Positions 28,944 through 38,417 of a stretch of 64,000 nt of DNA are shown one piece after another (within the stretch, counting starts at the first letter, position 1; every line of letters begins with the position of its first letter). The position numbers were made by a program, and so were the translations under genes. Origin of the DNA: Flavobacterium xueshanense (GTDB taxonomy: Bacteria; Bacteroidota; Bacteroidia; Flavobacteriales; Flavobacteriaceae); contig NZ_FONQ01000001.1 in the NCBI RefSeq assembly GCF_900112975.1, positions 372,001 to 436,000 of the forward strand, read 5' to 3'. The notes beneath the pieces are model-generated. The model did no database searches. It was not told the origin of the DNA and was given only the letters and a program-made list of their open reading frames with translations.

Positions 28944-29585
28944 ATGAAATTCTACTGGATCAAGACAAATTGGATCATCAAAAAAATATTTTCTAATTAT
29001 ACTTGGGATGTTTCCAATACAGGAAATACCGTATATCTCACATTCGATGACGGACCTATTCCAGAAATTACAACATGGGTTTTGGAGGAATTAAAAAAAT
29101 TCGATTTAAAAGCTACCTTTTTTTGTATTGGAGAAAATATTGACAAGTATCCCGAAATATTCCGCAAAGTAATTAATGAAGGTCATGCCATTGGAAACCA
29201 TACATTCAATCACTTAAACGCGTGGAAAACGCCTACTGAAATTTACATTGAAAACATTAAATTGTGCGAAGAAGTAATCGAAAAAACTACAAATTACAAT
29301 TCAAGATCTAAACTATTTCGTCCGCCTTACGGCAAATTAAAAACCGCTCAAGCAAAAGTAATAGAAAAATTGGGATACGAAATAATTATGTGGGATGTGC
29401 TCAGCGCAGATTTTGACACGACACTATCTAAAGAACAATGTTTAGATAATGTGCTGTCAAATGTAAAACCTGGAAGTATTATTGTGTTTCACGATAGTGA
29501 AAAAGCCTTCAAAAACCTTCAATATGTTTTACCAAAAACACTGGCTTTTTTAAAAGAAAATAATTTTAATTGTGGTGTTTTGTGA
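28944..29585 (+). CDS. Polysaccharide deacetylase (NodB/CE4 family)
   Basis: 213 aa, a single NodB domain without a recognisable signal peptide. All five CE4 motifs are visible: TFDDGP (metal-binding and catalytic Asp), HTFNH (HxxxH zinc ligands), RPPYG, a WDVLSADFD motif 4 and IIVFHDS with the catalytic His. The family removes acetyl groups from N-acetylglucosamine or similar residues in polysaccharide or peptidoglycan. It follows the DUF2723 gene, so a joint role in cell-envelope glycan is possible. Full catalytic set; the substrate is unknown. Confidence 0.92.
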   Translation: MKFYWIKTNWIIKKIFSNYTWDVSNTGNTVYLTFDDGPIPEITTWVLEELKKFDLKATFFCIGENIDKYPEIFRKVINEGHAIGNHTFNHLNAWKTPTEIYIENIKLCEEVIEKTTNYNSRSKLFRPPYGKLKTAQAKVIEKLGYEIIMWDVLSADFDTTLSKEQCLDNVLSNVKPGSIIVFHDSEKAFKNLQYVLPKTLAFLKENNFNCGVL

Positions 29586-29600
29586 CATCCAAAACCAATT

Positions 29601-29897
29601 TTACAATTGCTCCTGCACGATTCCAATAAGGGTATTGGCATCTAATTCGCCGGATTGTCTCCAGATCATTTGACCTTGTTTGTAAATCATCAGCGTCGGC
29701 AAACCTTTGATACGCAAGGCATCTGCTAATTCTTGATTTTTATCCACATCAATTTTAATTACTTTTGCTTTATCGCCAAGAGCAGCTGCTACATCTCTGA
29801 TAACAGGATGCATTGAAACGGAAGATTCGTTCCATTCTGTGTAAAAATCAATTAACACAGGCACTTGAGTATTTATAAGTTCTCCAAATTTTGACAT
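29601..29897 (-). CDS. Thioredoxin-fold protein lacking the CXXC active site
   Basis: 98 aa with a thioredoxin fold by pattern: VLIDFYTEWNES at the active-site strand and helix, then KVIKIDVDKNQELADALRIK, GLPTLMIYKQGQ with the cis-Pro, and the C-terminal helix. Where thioredoxins have WCGPC this protein has WNESS, and there is no cysteine anywhere in it. It therefore cannot perform dithiol exchange. It has its own promoter box (29950-29957). It may be a binding or chaperone protein. It is not a truncated gene; the fold is complete. Confidence 0.88.
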   Translation of the reverse strand: MSKFGELINTQVPVLIDFYTEWNESSVSMHPVIRDVAAALGDKAKVIKIDVDKNQELADALRIKGLPTLMIYKQGQMIWRQSGELDANTLIGIVQEQL

Positions 29898-29949
29898 AAA
29901 ACCAAAAATTTAATTTTTAAAATTCACTAAAAAGAGATATTTATTTTAC

Positions 29950-29957
29950 AAATGTAG
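29950..29957 (-). promoter_or_regulatory. Promoter -7 box of the thioredoxin-like gene
   Basis: TACATTTG on the minus strand, 52 nt before the ATG; no clear -33 element. Confidence 0.4.
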
Positions 29958-29970
29958 CATTTTAAACGAA

Positions 29971-31215
29971 TTATGCCACATTAACACCTTTTTTTAGTTC
30001 AATGACCGTAATTTCCGGCATAATACCTACTCTACCAGGATAGGCATGAAAACCAAATCCTCTATTGACATAAACGTACCGTCCAAGATTTTCATATAAA
30101 CCAGCCCATTGCTTGTAAACATATTGAGCAAGGCTCCATTTGAAATAACCGGGAATTTCGATACCAAATTGCATTCCGTGTGTGTGACCCGAAAGCGTAA
30201 GGTGGTAATGTTTCTCATCATGTTGCACGACGTGCTCCCAATGCGAAGGATCGTGACTCATTAAAATCTTAAAATCTTCTTTCTTTAACGGTCCTGCAGC
30301 TTTATTTAAATCTCCGGCCTGCTTAAAGTTATGACCCCAGTTTTCGACACCAACCAACGCTATTTTAGCTCCTTCTTTTTCAATAAAAGTATGTTCATTC
30401 AACAACAAATTGAAACCAATTTCCCCATATAAACTTTTTATAGCTTTGAAATTATCTTCTTTTGCCGCTTCTGTTGGCCACGTTACATATTCGCCGTAAT
30501 CGTGATTCCCCAACACTGAATATTTACCGTATTCGTGTTTTTTTATTCTATTGAATGTTTCTATCCAAGGATGCATTTCTTTGGCATCCGTGTTCACAAT
30601 ATCACCCGTAAACAAAATCAAATCTGAATTTTGTTCATTAACTAAATCAATTGCATAATTAATTTTTTCCGGATTATCAAAACTTCCGCTGTGAATATCC
30701 GATATTTGAGTAATCGTAAAACCATCAAAAGCTTCTGGCAAATCAGGAAAAAAAATACGTTGTTTGATTACTTTATAATTGTATTTTCCAACGGTCACAC
30801 CATAAATTAAAGATAAAAAAGGAACCGCTGCTAATCCCAACCCGATTTGACTGACAAACTTTCGTCTGGAATTAAGGAAATCCGTGCTTTTGTCATAATC
30901 CACAAAATAATTTATGGTTCCTGCACCCAATCTAAAAATATCTTCACTCATGAGGACAAGAGTCAAAATTAATTTTGGAACATAGACAATAAGCAGTATG
31001 CCCACAACACCCATCAATTGCCTAGTTTGCCCTGAATTTCGATCAAATTGCATTAAAGAATAAATAATATATACTAAAACCAACAGGCTTACAAGCTGAA
31101 TTGAAAATAATACTGGCTTTGATTTTATCAAAGTTTTTAATACTTGAAAAGTATACAGCTCAATAATAAGAAGGATGAGACACAAGAATACGATACGAAA
31201 GATCATTTTAATCAA
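29971..31215 (-). CDS. Membrane-anchored metallophosphoesterase
   Basis: 414 aa. Four or five hydrophobic segments in the first about 155 residues anchor a calcineurin-like domain. Its metal-binding motifs appear in order: SDIHSGSF (DxH), FTGDIVN (GD), LGNHDYG (GNHD), MSHDPSHW and LSGHTHGMQFG (GHTH). The YkuE/YaeI-like branch of this superfamily includes phosphodiesterases; the substrate here is not known. The catalytic domain should lie on the outer face of the inner membrane if the helix count is odd. Single gene. Confidence 0.9.
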   Translation of the reverse strand: MIKMIFRIVFLCLILLIIELYTFQVLKTLIKSKPVLFSIQLVSLLVLVYIIYSLMQFDRNSGQTRQLMGVVGILLIVYVPKLILTLVLMSEDIFRLGAGTINYFVDYDKSTDFLNSRRKFVSQIGLGLAAVPFLSLIYGVTVGKYNYKVIKQRIFFPDLPEAFDGFTITQISDIHSGSFDNPEKINYAIDLVNEQNSDLILFTGDIVNTDAKEMHPWIETFNRIKKHEYGKYSVLGNHDYGEYVTWPTEAAKEDNFKAIKSLYGEIGFNLLLNEHTFIEKEGAKIALVGVENWGHNFKQAGDLNKAAGPLKKEDFKILMSHDPSHWEHVVQHDEKHYHLTLSGHTHGMQFGIEIPGYFKWSLAQYVYKQWAGLYENLGRYVYVNRGFGFHAYPGRVGIMPEITVIELKKGVNVA

Positions 31216-31410
31216 ATTTTAAACAAAGTAACGACTAATGAAAATAGCTTAATTAATATTATAATAATTTTAACGTACCAATAGCAGCTAAATTTAAAAA
31301 TTAAAGCTTAGGAATTTTTTACCAAAACTTTAATTTTTCTGCAGTTTATATCTTTTGTTTATAGGATACATTAGAGCAATGTATAAAGTATTCTACTACT
31401 TTTTACCACG

Positions 31411-32901
31411 TTAATTGGCAGATAAATTAACGGACGCAATTTTTACGTCTCCTGTTCCAGCTACACGAGCTACCCATAATTCAACATAATCAGTGGTTGT
31501 CAATTCAACTAATGTTTGGATTGATAACGCAATAACATCATCGGAAACACTAGATCTTGCAAACACCTTTGATTTATCAATAAGGATACCATTCTTTGCA
31601 ATATAAAATACAAATGTAGTATTGTTAGCTGTGGTTTGAAAAGAAATAGAACCTCCTACTCTAAAAAAACGTTTTTTACTACCTAAATAGCTTATCCTAT
31701 TATCACCAACTTTAGAAAATCTAAAAAGATCTTCAGATGTAGTTACACCATCCACTTTTTTAGCGGTAGTACCACTTAATACTGTTGTAAAAGCAGATGC
31801 TACAGTATAATTGAAATTAATATTACCCACGGCGGTTAAATCCGTTTCGGTAGGAATTCCTGCGCAACGAACATTCCATTTATTATTGAAATTATAACCT
31901 GCATAACTCCCAAGTGTATACGGTTTTACATATCCTGCTGGATAATCTCCAGTAAACACAACGGTCTCCATGACAGCATCTCCAGTTATTGTTGGATTGG
32001 AAGACACATCAAAGCCAATGCTTGACCCAGAAACCTCACTAAATCCTCCTTGCTTGGCCACTTGTCCAAATGTACCAACAATCTTTTCATAAGTCCCAGA
32101 ATTTCCTAGAGGTAAAGCACCTCCGAACCAACCTGCATTATTAATCAACAACTTTTTAATGTCTTGATAAATAATTCCATTTGCATTACCAACATATTGT
32201 ATAATACTCACAAATACCAGTGAAAAACCTTTGATAAGACCTACATTAGCTGAATTGGCAATAATTCCATCTCTTAAAATTAAATTTGAAGTTCCGTCAC
32301 CTGTAATATTAAAAACATTGCCCCCCGTACCTGATGCCACTAATGCTAATCCCCTAATTGACCCACCTGTTGTTCCCATAAAAAGATCTCCACTAAGTTT
32401 AACCAACTTATCCTCTCCAGAATCTAAACCAATAACATAAGCATTATTCAATTCAATAGGTAGATCTACTAATACTTGCCCGTTTATTTCATATAAGGTT
32501 CCTGCTTCCAAAAGATATTTTGTATCACCTCCTGCTGTCTTCTCCGCCGCCAAAACCGTCGCTAAAACATCTGTAGATTTAATTCTTTTAAATTTTAATC
32601 TACCGGTAGTACCGCTATTAATAACATTCCAAGACGTTATCGAGGAATTAAAATGATAAAAAGTTTTTAAATCCGTGTCGTACACCATTAAACCATCGGC
32701 TGGAGATACAATGGCAACACGTTGTGCCGTTGTCATTCTGGGTGTCAACATTCCTTGAGTTGTAGAGGACACATCTAATACAGAACTTGCATTCGGAGTA
32801 ATAGTTCCAATGCCTACTTGAGCAAACACATTTGTTGTTATTGTCATAAAAAATAACAAACAGGCCAGTAATACCTTTTTAGCAAAGTAATGTTTTTTCA
32901 T
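31411..32901 (-). CDS. Large secreted protein of the GIGTxxP...LDV type
   Basis: 496 aa with a signal peptide (ending TNVFAQ, about residue 28). The mature N-terminus has the pattern VGIGTITPNASSVLDVSSTT, then GMLTPRMTTAQR and DGLMVYDTDLKTFYHF. This is the opening found in many surface proteins of Bacteroidota, often with repeats or tail-fibre-like parts. The remainder is Gly/Thr/Ser/Val-rich and probably beta-structured, with a C-terminal jelly-roll-like part (about 370-496). No type IX secretion C-terminal signal is obvious. Function unknown; a surface-exposed or released protein is likely. Confidence 0.8.
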   Translation of the reverse strand: MKKHYFAKKVLLACLLFFMTITTNVFAQVGIGTITPNASSVLDVSSTTQGMLTPRMTTAQRVAIVSPADGLMVYDTDLKTFYHFNSSITSWNVINSGTTGRLKFKRIKSTDVLATVLAAEKTAGGDTKYLLEAGTLYEINGQVLVDLPIELNNAYVIGLDSGEDKLVKLSGDLFMGTTGGSIRGLALVASGTGGNVFNITGDGTSNLILRDGIIANSANVGLIKGFSLVFVSIIQYVGNANGIIYQDIKKLLINNAGWFGGALPLGNSGTYEKIVGTFGQVAKQGGFSEVSGSSIGFDVSSNPTITGDAVMETVVFTGDYPAGYVKPYTLGSYAGYNFNNKWNVRCAGIPTETDLTAVGNINFNYTVASAFTTVLSGTTAKKVDGVTTSEDLFRFSKVGDNRISYLGSKKRFFRVGGSISFQTTANNTTFVFYIAKNGILIDKSKVFARSSVSDDVIALSIQTLVELTTTDYVELWVARVAGTGDVKIASVNLSAN

Positions 32902-33271
32902 AACAGATGAATTAAATTATTAAACTCCAAGACTATAATTCAGTTTTTTAAACTGATACTCAAAATTATACTTTACATCGATAAAACACTAATTTAATCG
33001 ATTAAACGCACTTTCTTAAATTTAATATATTTATAATCTTACATTTTTAATACTATTAAAAATATCCATTTTACTATTTGTAATTATTTTCCTGTATATA
33101 AAAGCTGGCAAAATATGTACTTAAACCAAAATCATAAAATTTAGAATTATAACTTATATTTATTCTTTTCAAAATTGGATTTTACAGTGCATCCTAAAAG
33201 AAATAATTCGATCCTTTACTCCTTTATCTGCCAAGTTTCGTACTTTTGAAAACTTTACAAAATCACAATTC
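32902..33271. other. Gene-free stretch of about 370 nt between divergent genes
   Basis: Very AT-rich. It contains the polA promoter box and presumably the promoter of the large secreted protein. No ORF, RNA gene or repeat is recognisable. Confidence 0.6.
33241..33248 (+). promoter_or_regulatory. Promoter -7 box of polA
   Basis: TACTTTTG fits TAnnTTTG and lies 23 nt before the ATG at 33272. The -33 element is degenerate. Confidence 0.55.
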
Positions 33272-36115
33272 ATGTCACAACAAAAACGACTTTTTCTTCT
33301 TGATGCTTATGCCTTAATCTTTAGAGGTTATTATGCCTTCATAAAAAACCCAAGAATCAACTCGAAAGGACTGGATACATCAGCCATTATGGGATTTATG
33401 AATTCCTTGATGGATGTTATAAAAAGAGAAAAACCAGACCATTTAGCCGTTGCATTTGATAATGGTGGAAGCCAATTGCGAAATGAAATATTTCCCGAGT
33501 ACAAAGCCCATCGAGATGCCACTCCCGAAGCCATAAAAATTGCCATTCCATACATACAAGAACTATTGAAAGCCATGCATATTCCTATTATTGAAGTAAA
33601 GGGATATGAAGCTGATGATTTAATTGGGACTATTGCAAAACAAGCGGAAAAAGAAAACTACAAAGTCTTTATGGTTACGCCAGATAAGGATTTTGCACAG
33701 CTCGTTTCCGAAAATATATTTATGTATAAACCCGCCCGAATGGGAACTGGAATAGAAATTTGGGGGATTCCTGAGGTTTTGGCAAAATTTGAAATCGAAC
33801 GACCAGATCAAGTAATTGACTTTCTTGGAATGATGGGAGATGCTGCCGATAATATTCCGGGACTGCCTGGCGTAGGCGAAGTAACGGCTAAGAAACTTTT
33901 AAAGGAATTTGGAACCATGGAAAACCTTCTAGCCAACACAGACAAGCTGAAAGGAAAAATGAAAGAGAACATTGAAGCCAACAAGGAAAAAGGATTATTG
34001 TCCAAAACTTTAGCAACTATTCTTCTGGATTGTCCAGTTATTTTTGACGAAACAGATTATGAATTATCCAGTCCCGATGTCGAAAAAACGGATGCGCTAT
34101 TCAACGAATTAGAATTTAGACGAATGGCGGAACAATTTGACGCTATATTCAAAAAAGGCGGAACTGCCTCTGACAGCAACAACCCAGTTGATGAAATTAA
34201 ATTGTATAAAAAACCTCAAGCTAAAAACGAAGAACAGTTCGACCTTTTTGGAAGTACCATTCATGACGATTCTTCTGAAGAAACACGTCATCAATATTAC
34301 AGTTCATTAGCAAATACAGAACATTCGTATCAGATAATCCAAGGTGATTTAGGACTGAAATTGCTGTTACAGAATTTACAAAAACAAACTTCAGTATGTT
34401 TTGATACTGAAACTACGGGTTTAGATGCTTTGCATGCAGAGTTGGTTGGAATATCATTCTCTTACGAAAAAGGAAAAGGATTTTATGTTCCGTTTCCGGA
34501 AAATCAAGAGGAAGCACAAACTTTAATCGAAAAATTCATTCCTTTTTTCGAAAATGAAAGCATCGAGAAAATTGGTCAGAATTTAAAATATGATTTAAAA
34601 ATTCTTTCTAATTACAATGTTACCGTACATGGAAAGCTATTCGATACCATGATTGCGCATTATCTTATTAATCCGGATATGCGTCATAATATGGATATTT
34701 TATCGGAAACTTATTTAAAATATTCGCCTCAGTCCATTGTAACTTTAATTGGAAAAAAAGGAAAAAACCAGAAATCAATGCGCGAGGTTGAACTGGAAGT
34801 AATAAAAGAATATGCCGTTGAAGATGCCGATGTAACCTTGCAACTCAAGGAAATATTCACGTTGGAATTAGACAAAACCGGCACCAAAAAACTATTTGAG
34901 GAAATCGAAATTCCATTGGTAAAAGTCTTGGCTGATATGGAAAAAGAAGGTATTCGTGTAGACGTAGATTTCTTGAAATCGCTGTCGAAAACATTGGATG
35001 ACGATATCAAAATTTTAGAAGCGAACATATTTGAAACTGCGGGTGAAAAATTCAATCTCGCTTCCCCTAAACAATTAGGCGATATTTTATTTGACAAATT
35101 GAAAATTGGTGGTGTAAAGCAAAAGAAAACCAAAACCGGTCAATACGCAACAGGAGAGGAAATCTTAAGTTATTTAGCCGCCGAAAACCCAATTGTAAAA
35201 GACATTCAGGACTGGAGACAATTAGTGAAACTGCAAAACACCTATGTTGATGCGCTGCCCAATCAAGTAGATGAAATCTCTCGCCGCATTCACACCGATT
35301 ATATGCAAACTGTTGCCGCAACCGGTCGTTTGAGTTCCAATAATCCTAATTTACAAAATATTCCGATTCGTACTGAACGGGGCCGACAAATAAGAAAAGC
35401 ATTCGTAGCACGAGATGAAAACTACACTTTGGTTTCTGCGGATTATTCTCAAATAGAATTGCGTGTAATTGCCGCATTAAGCGGGGAAGAAAACATGATA
35501 AAGGCATTCCAAAATCATGAAGACATTCACAAATCTACTGCTTCAAAAGTATTTAATGTTCCGCTTGAAGAAGTGACTCGTGAGCAACGAAGTCATGCCA
35601 AAACGGTAAATTTCGGAATTATATATGGGGTTTCGGCTTTTGGACTGAGCAATCAAACCTCATTGTCCAGAAGTGAAAGTGCGGCTCTGATTGAAGCCTA
35701 TTACCAAACCTATCCAAGATTAAAATCCTATATTCAGGAACAAATAGAATTTGCCAGAGAGAACGGCTATGTGCAAACAATCCTTGGCCGTCGCCGTTAT
35801 TTAAAAGATATCAATTCACAAAATGCCATTGTTCGAGGAGGTGCAGAACGAAACGCGGTAAATGCGCCGATACAAGGAAGTGCTGCTGATATCATCAAAA
35901 TTGCAATGATTAACATTCATCAAAAACTAACCTCCGAAAATTGGAAAAGTAAAATGCTCTTGCAGGTTCACGATGAACTTGTTTTCGATGTGCATAATTC
36001 GGAACTTCCAAAAATCAAACCAATGATTAAACACGAAATGGAGCATGCTTTCACACTTGCTGTTCCGTTGGACGTTGATTTAGGAGAAGGAAAAGATTGG
36101 TTGCAAGCGCATTAA
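33272..36115 (+). CDS. polA: DNA polymerase I
   Basis: 947 aa. Three domains in order: the 5' nuclease (1-290, with GYEADDLIGT and GMMGDAADNIPGLPGVG, the Asp cluster and helix-hairpin-helix), the 3'-5' exonuclease (about 345-540) and the family A polymerase (from about 560). The exonuclease keeps DTETTG near residue 377 and YAVEDADVT, so proofreading looks intact. Polymerase motifs are VSADYSQIELR, RSHAKTVNFGIIYG and VHDELVFDV. It functions in primer removal and repair. Single gene with its own promoter and a strong terminator. Confidence 0.97.
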   Translation: MSQQKRLFLLDAYALIFRGYYAFIKNPRINSKGLDTSAIMGFMNSLMDVIKREKPDHLAVAFDNGGSQLRNEIFPEYKAHRDATPEAIKIAIPYIQELLKAMHIPIIEVKGYEADDLIGTIAKQAEKENYKVFMVTPDKDFAQLVSENIFMYKPARMGTGIEIWGIPEVLAKFEIERPDQVIDFLGMMGDAADNIPGLPGVGEVTAKKLLKEFGTMENLLANTDKLKGKMKENIEANKEKGLLSKTLATILLDCPVIFDETDYELSSPDVEKTDALFNELEFRRMAEQFDAIFKKGGTASDSNNPVDEIKLYKKPQAKNEEQFDLFGSTIHDDSSEETRHQYYSSLANTEHSYQIIQGDLGLKLLLQNLQKQTSVCFDTETTGLDALHAELVGISFSYEKGKGFYVPFPENQEEAQTLIEKFIPFFENESIEKIGQNLKYDLKILSNYNVTVHGKLFDTMIAHYLINPDMRHNMDILSETYLKYSPQSIVTLIGKKGKNQKSMREVELEVIKEYAVEDADVTLQLKEIFTLELDKTGTKKLFEEIEIPLVKVLADMEKEGIRVDVDFLKSLSKTLDDDIKILEANIFETAGEKFNLASPKQLGDILFDKLKIGGVKQKKTKTGQYATGEEILSYLAAENPIVKDIQDWRQLVKLQNTYVDALPNQVDEISRRIHTDYMQTVAATGRLSSNNPNLQNIPIRTERGRQIRKAFVARDENYTLVSADYSQIELRVIAALSGEENMIKAFQNHEDIHKSTASKVFNVPLEEVTREQRSHAKTVNFGIIYGVSAFGLSNQTSLSRSESAALIEAYYQTYPRLKSYIQEQIEFARENGYVQTILGRRRYLKDINSQNAIVRGGAERNAVNAPIQGSAADIIKIAMINIHQKLTSENWKSKMLLQVHDELVFDVHNSELPKIKPMIKHEMEHAFTLAVPLDVDLGEGKDWLQAH

Positions 36116-36138
36116 AATTATCTTTTACTCTACCCAAA

Positions 36139-36176
36139 AAAAATCTCTAATCATTTAAAAACGATTAGAGATTTTA
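36139..36176. terminator. Bidirectional terminator between polA and a lacI-type gene
   Basis: 12-bp perfect stem AAATCTCTAATC/GATTAGAGATTT (36141-36152 with 36163-36174), with A and T runs on both sides. A second small palindrome ACTCATA/TATGAGT at 36181-36197 follows, next to the convergent regulator's stop. Confidence 0.88.
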
Positions 36177-36199
36177 TCAGACTCATATTATATGAGTTT

Positions 36200-37222
36200 C
36201 TACAATTTTCTTGTTGACTCTCTTTCTTTCAATTTTGTTTTAATGACAACTGTTTCATAGGGAACATGTTCTTCTTTAGATTCTAATCTGTCAATCAGTA
36301 ATTTAGCAGCCACTTCTCCTATTTCTATTCCGTGCTGACTTATGGTTGTTAAACTGGGAGACAATCTACGGGAAGCAAGAATTCCATCGGCAAAACCAAT
36401 GATTGAAATATCTTCCGGAACTTTAAATCCTTTTTTAAGCGCAATTCGTAAAGCGGCAACAGAATCATTTTCTTCCAAAGCAAAAATGCCATCAATTGTA
36501 TTTTCAAAAATTTTCTCAATTTTCTCTTTTAAATCTTCTTCAGCGTCCGTTCTTAGGATTATATTGCTATTTACAGCAATATTATTTTTTTCCAAAGCTT
36601 TCAAATACCCTTCGGCTCTTAACTTACCAACACTTAAATTATCGATAGAAGACAACAAAGCGATATTTTTGCAGCCCAAATCAATTAAATGCTGGGTAGA
36701 ATTTAAAGCAGAATCAAAATCATCTACAATTACTTTGTCACAATCAACGCCTTCCGCAATGCGATCAAACATAACAATTGGAGTTCCATCATTAATAATT
36801 GCTGAGAAATGATCGTAATCCTGATTTTTTTGTGCTTCCTCAGAAACTGAAACAATAAAGCCATCAATAGTTCCATTGCTCAGCATTTCCAGTGTATGCG
36901 CTTCTTTTTCTGACGATTCATTGGAAATACACATAATAACGTTGTATCCTTTTTCGTCCGCTACTTTTTCGATACCGCTAAATACTTTGGCAAAAAAAGA
37001 ATTTAGAATATTTGGTATAATGACACCAATGGTTTTTGTTTTTCTGTTTTTAAGATTCAGACCAATAACATTAGGTTTGTAATTTTTTAGTTTCGCATAT
37101 TCTTTAATTTTCACTTTAGTAACCTCACTAATCTCCGGACTATCATTAAGCGCTTTTGAAACTGTTGAGACAGAAACATTAAGTTCTTTTGCTATTTGTT
37201 TTAATGTAGCTTTGGCTTTCAT
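36200..37222 (-). CDS. LacI/GalR-family transcriptional regulator (third, distinct)
   Basis: 340 aa. The LacI helix-turn-helix is at residues about 6-26 (LKQIAKELNVSVSTVSKALN), then hinge and periplasmic-binding-like domain (TIGVIIPNILNSFFAKVFSG onwards). It is clearly less similar to the two tandem copies at 1170 and 2409 than those are to each other. No sugar genes lie beside it: polA is convergent and the ferritin-like pair is divergent behind a 432-nt spacer. Its targets may be elsewhere, so I would not name a ligand. Confidence 0.9.
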   Translation of the reverse strand: MKAKATLKQIAKELNVSVSTVSKALNDSPEISEVTKVKIKEYAKLKNYKPNVIGLNLKNRKTKTIGVIIPNILNSFFAKVFSGIEKVADEKGYNVIMCISNESSEKEAHTLEMLSNGTIDGFIVSVSEEAQKNQDYDHFSAIINDGTPIVMFDRIAEGVDCDKVIVDDFDSALNSTQHLIDLGCKNIALLSSIDNLSVGKLRAEGYLKALEKNNIAVNSNIILRTDAEEDLKEKIEKIFENTIDGIFALEENDSVAALRIALKKGFKVPEDISIIGFADGILASRRLSPSLTTISQHGIEIGEVAAKLLIDRLESKEEHVPYETVVIKTKLKERESTRKL

Positions 37223-37654
37223 ATATTTTGAAATATTAAAGGGAAACGAGGAGACTATATGGTAATTATATAAACTATTTCAACAATTCTATAATAATAA
37301 TCGTTATAATTAAACCAATTTTACATTGTAATTAATTGAAAATCAATACATAACGTGGTTTATTATCATTATATTTGTAATAATAATTCGTCAGTTGCAA
37401 ATATACATATTAAATCATTAATCAGAAGGAATACAACTATTAACCTTTTAAATGTTTAGAGTATGAAAAAATAGAGTTTTGATTCAATAAGTAAGCCCAA
37501 AAACTACTCCTAATCTGCCCGAAAATTTCCGTAATTAAGTTTTTTATGTGGTATTAAAAAAAAATCCTAAAAATTTAAAACTGAACACCTTAAGATTTCG
37601 TTTATACCTACTAAACGTATAATTACTATTAATAACCCTTAAAGAAAGTAAATT
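37223..37654. other. Gene-free, AT-rich spacer of 432 nt between divergent genes
   Basis: A candidate minus-strand promoter box TATATTTG lies at 37398-37405, giving a 175-nt leader for the regulator. Several interrupted AT-rich inverted repeats (for example around 37300 and 37370) could be operators, but none is distinctive. Confidence 0.45.
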
Positions 37655-38398
37655 ATGAAAAATGTAGTTTCGATTCAAGAAGTAAAACCATCTTGCACAA
37701 ACAGAAGGAGCTTCCTGAAAATTAGTGGCCTCACACTTGTGGGCACCAGTTTGTTATTAGCGGGCTGTAATAATGACGATGATGAGAATAAACCAGTAAA
37801 TCAGTTTCCCGGACCACGAAATGGAGTTTTTGATTTAGGAGGAGGAGATTTTGGTGTTTTAACCTATGCTTATGCACTGGAACAATTAGAAGCCGATTTT
37901 TATACTAAAGTCGTCAACGCTTCAGGATTCACGACAAATTTCACAGCGCAAGATCAAATAATTCTTACTGATTTGTATCGTCATGAAGTAATTCACAGAG
38001 AATTTTTCAAGACTGCCTTAACCGGTGCTTTACCAGACGCTAAAACTCAATTGCTACCCAACTTAGCTTTTAACTATGGAACCTTGAATTTTAGCAACCG
38101 CACTCAAGTCCTAGCTACAGCCAAAGCCTTGGAAGACACAGGAGTAGCTGCTTATAATGGTGCTGGAAAATTATTAAAGAGTCCTGACTACCTTTTATTA
38201 GCGGGGAAGATAGTTTCTGTTGAAGCAAGACATGCATCGGCTATTAGAAGTTTAATCAATCCAAATTCAAAAGATTTTGCCGGCGATGATGTTGTAAATG
38301 TCACTACTGGATTAGATGTTGCTAGTAATCCATCGCAAGTAATCCCAATAGCTGGCGGATTTATTACCACAAAATTTACTGCTCAGTATTTACCTTAA
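37655..38398 (+). CDS. Exported ferritin-like protein (Tat-type lipoprotein)
   Basis: 247 aa. The N-terminus has a twin-arginine motif (NRRSFLKISG) followed by a hydrophobic stretch ending LLLAGC, so it is probably a Tat-exported lipoprotein. The body is a ferritin-like four-helix bundle with the di-metal pattern spread over four helices: EQLEADFY, RHEVIHREFF (ExxH), ALEDTGVAAY and SVEARHASAIR (ExxH). The family (DUF4439/desiccation-associated type) has no firmly known reaction. It is followed 19 nt downstream by a paralogue, so the two probably work together in the periplasm. Confidence 0.85.
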   Translation: MKNVVSIQEVKPSCTNRRSFLKISGLTLVGTSLLLAGCNNDDDENKPVNQFPGPRNGVFDLGGGDFGVLTYAYALEQLEADFYTKVVNASGFTTNFTAQDQIILTDLYRHEVIHREFFKTALTGALPDAKTQLLPNLAFNYGTLNFSNRTQVLATAKALEDTGVAAYNGAGKLLKSPDYLLLAGKIVSVEARHASAIRSLINPNSKDFAGDDVVNVTTGLDVASNPSQVIPIAGGFITTKFTAQYLP

Positions 38399-38417
38399 AC
38401 TTTTAAATTTAGAAATT

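Noticed and set aside
31411..32901. Type IX secretion substrate or phage tail fibre
   Set aside because: The N-terminal GIGT...LDV pattern occurs in such proteins, but no C-terminal sorting domain and no phage genes are present.
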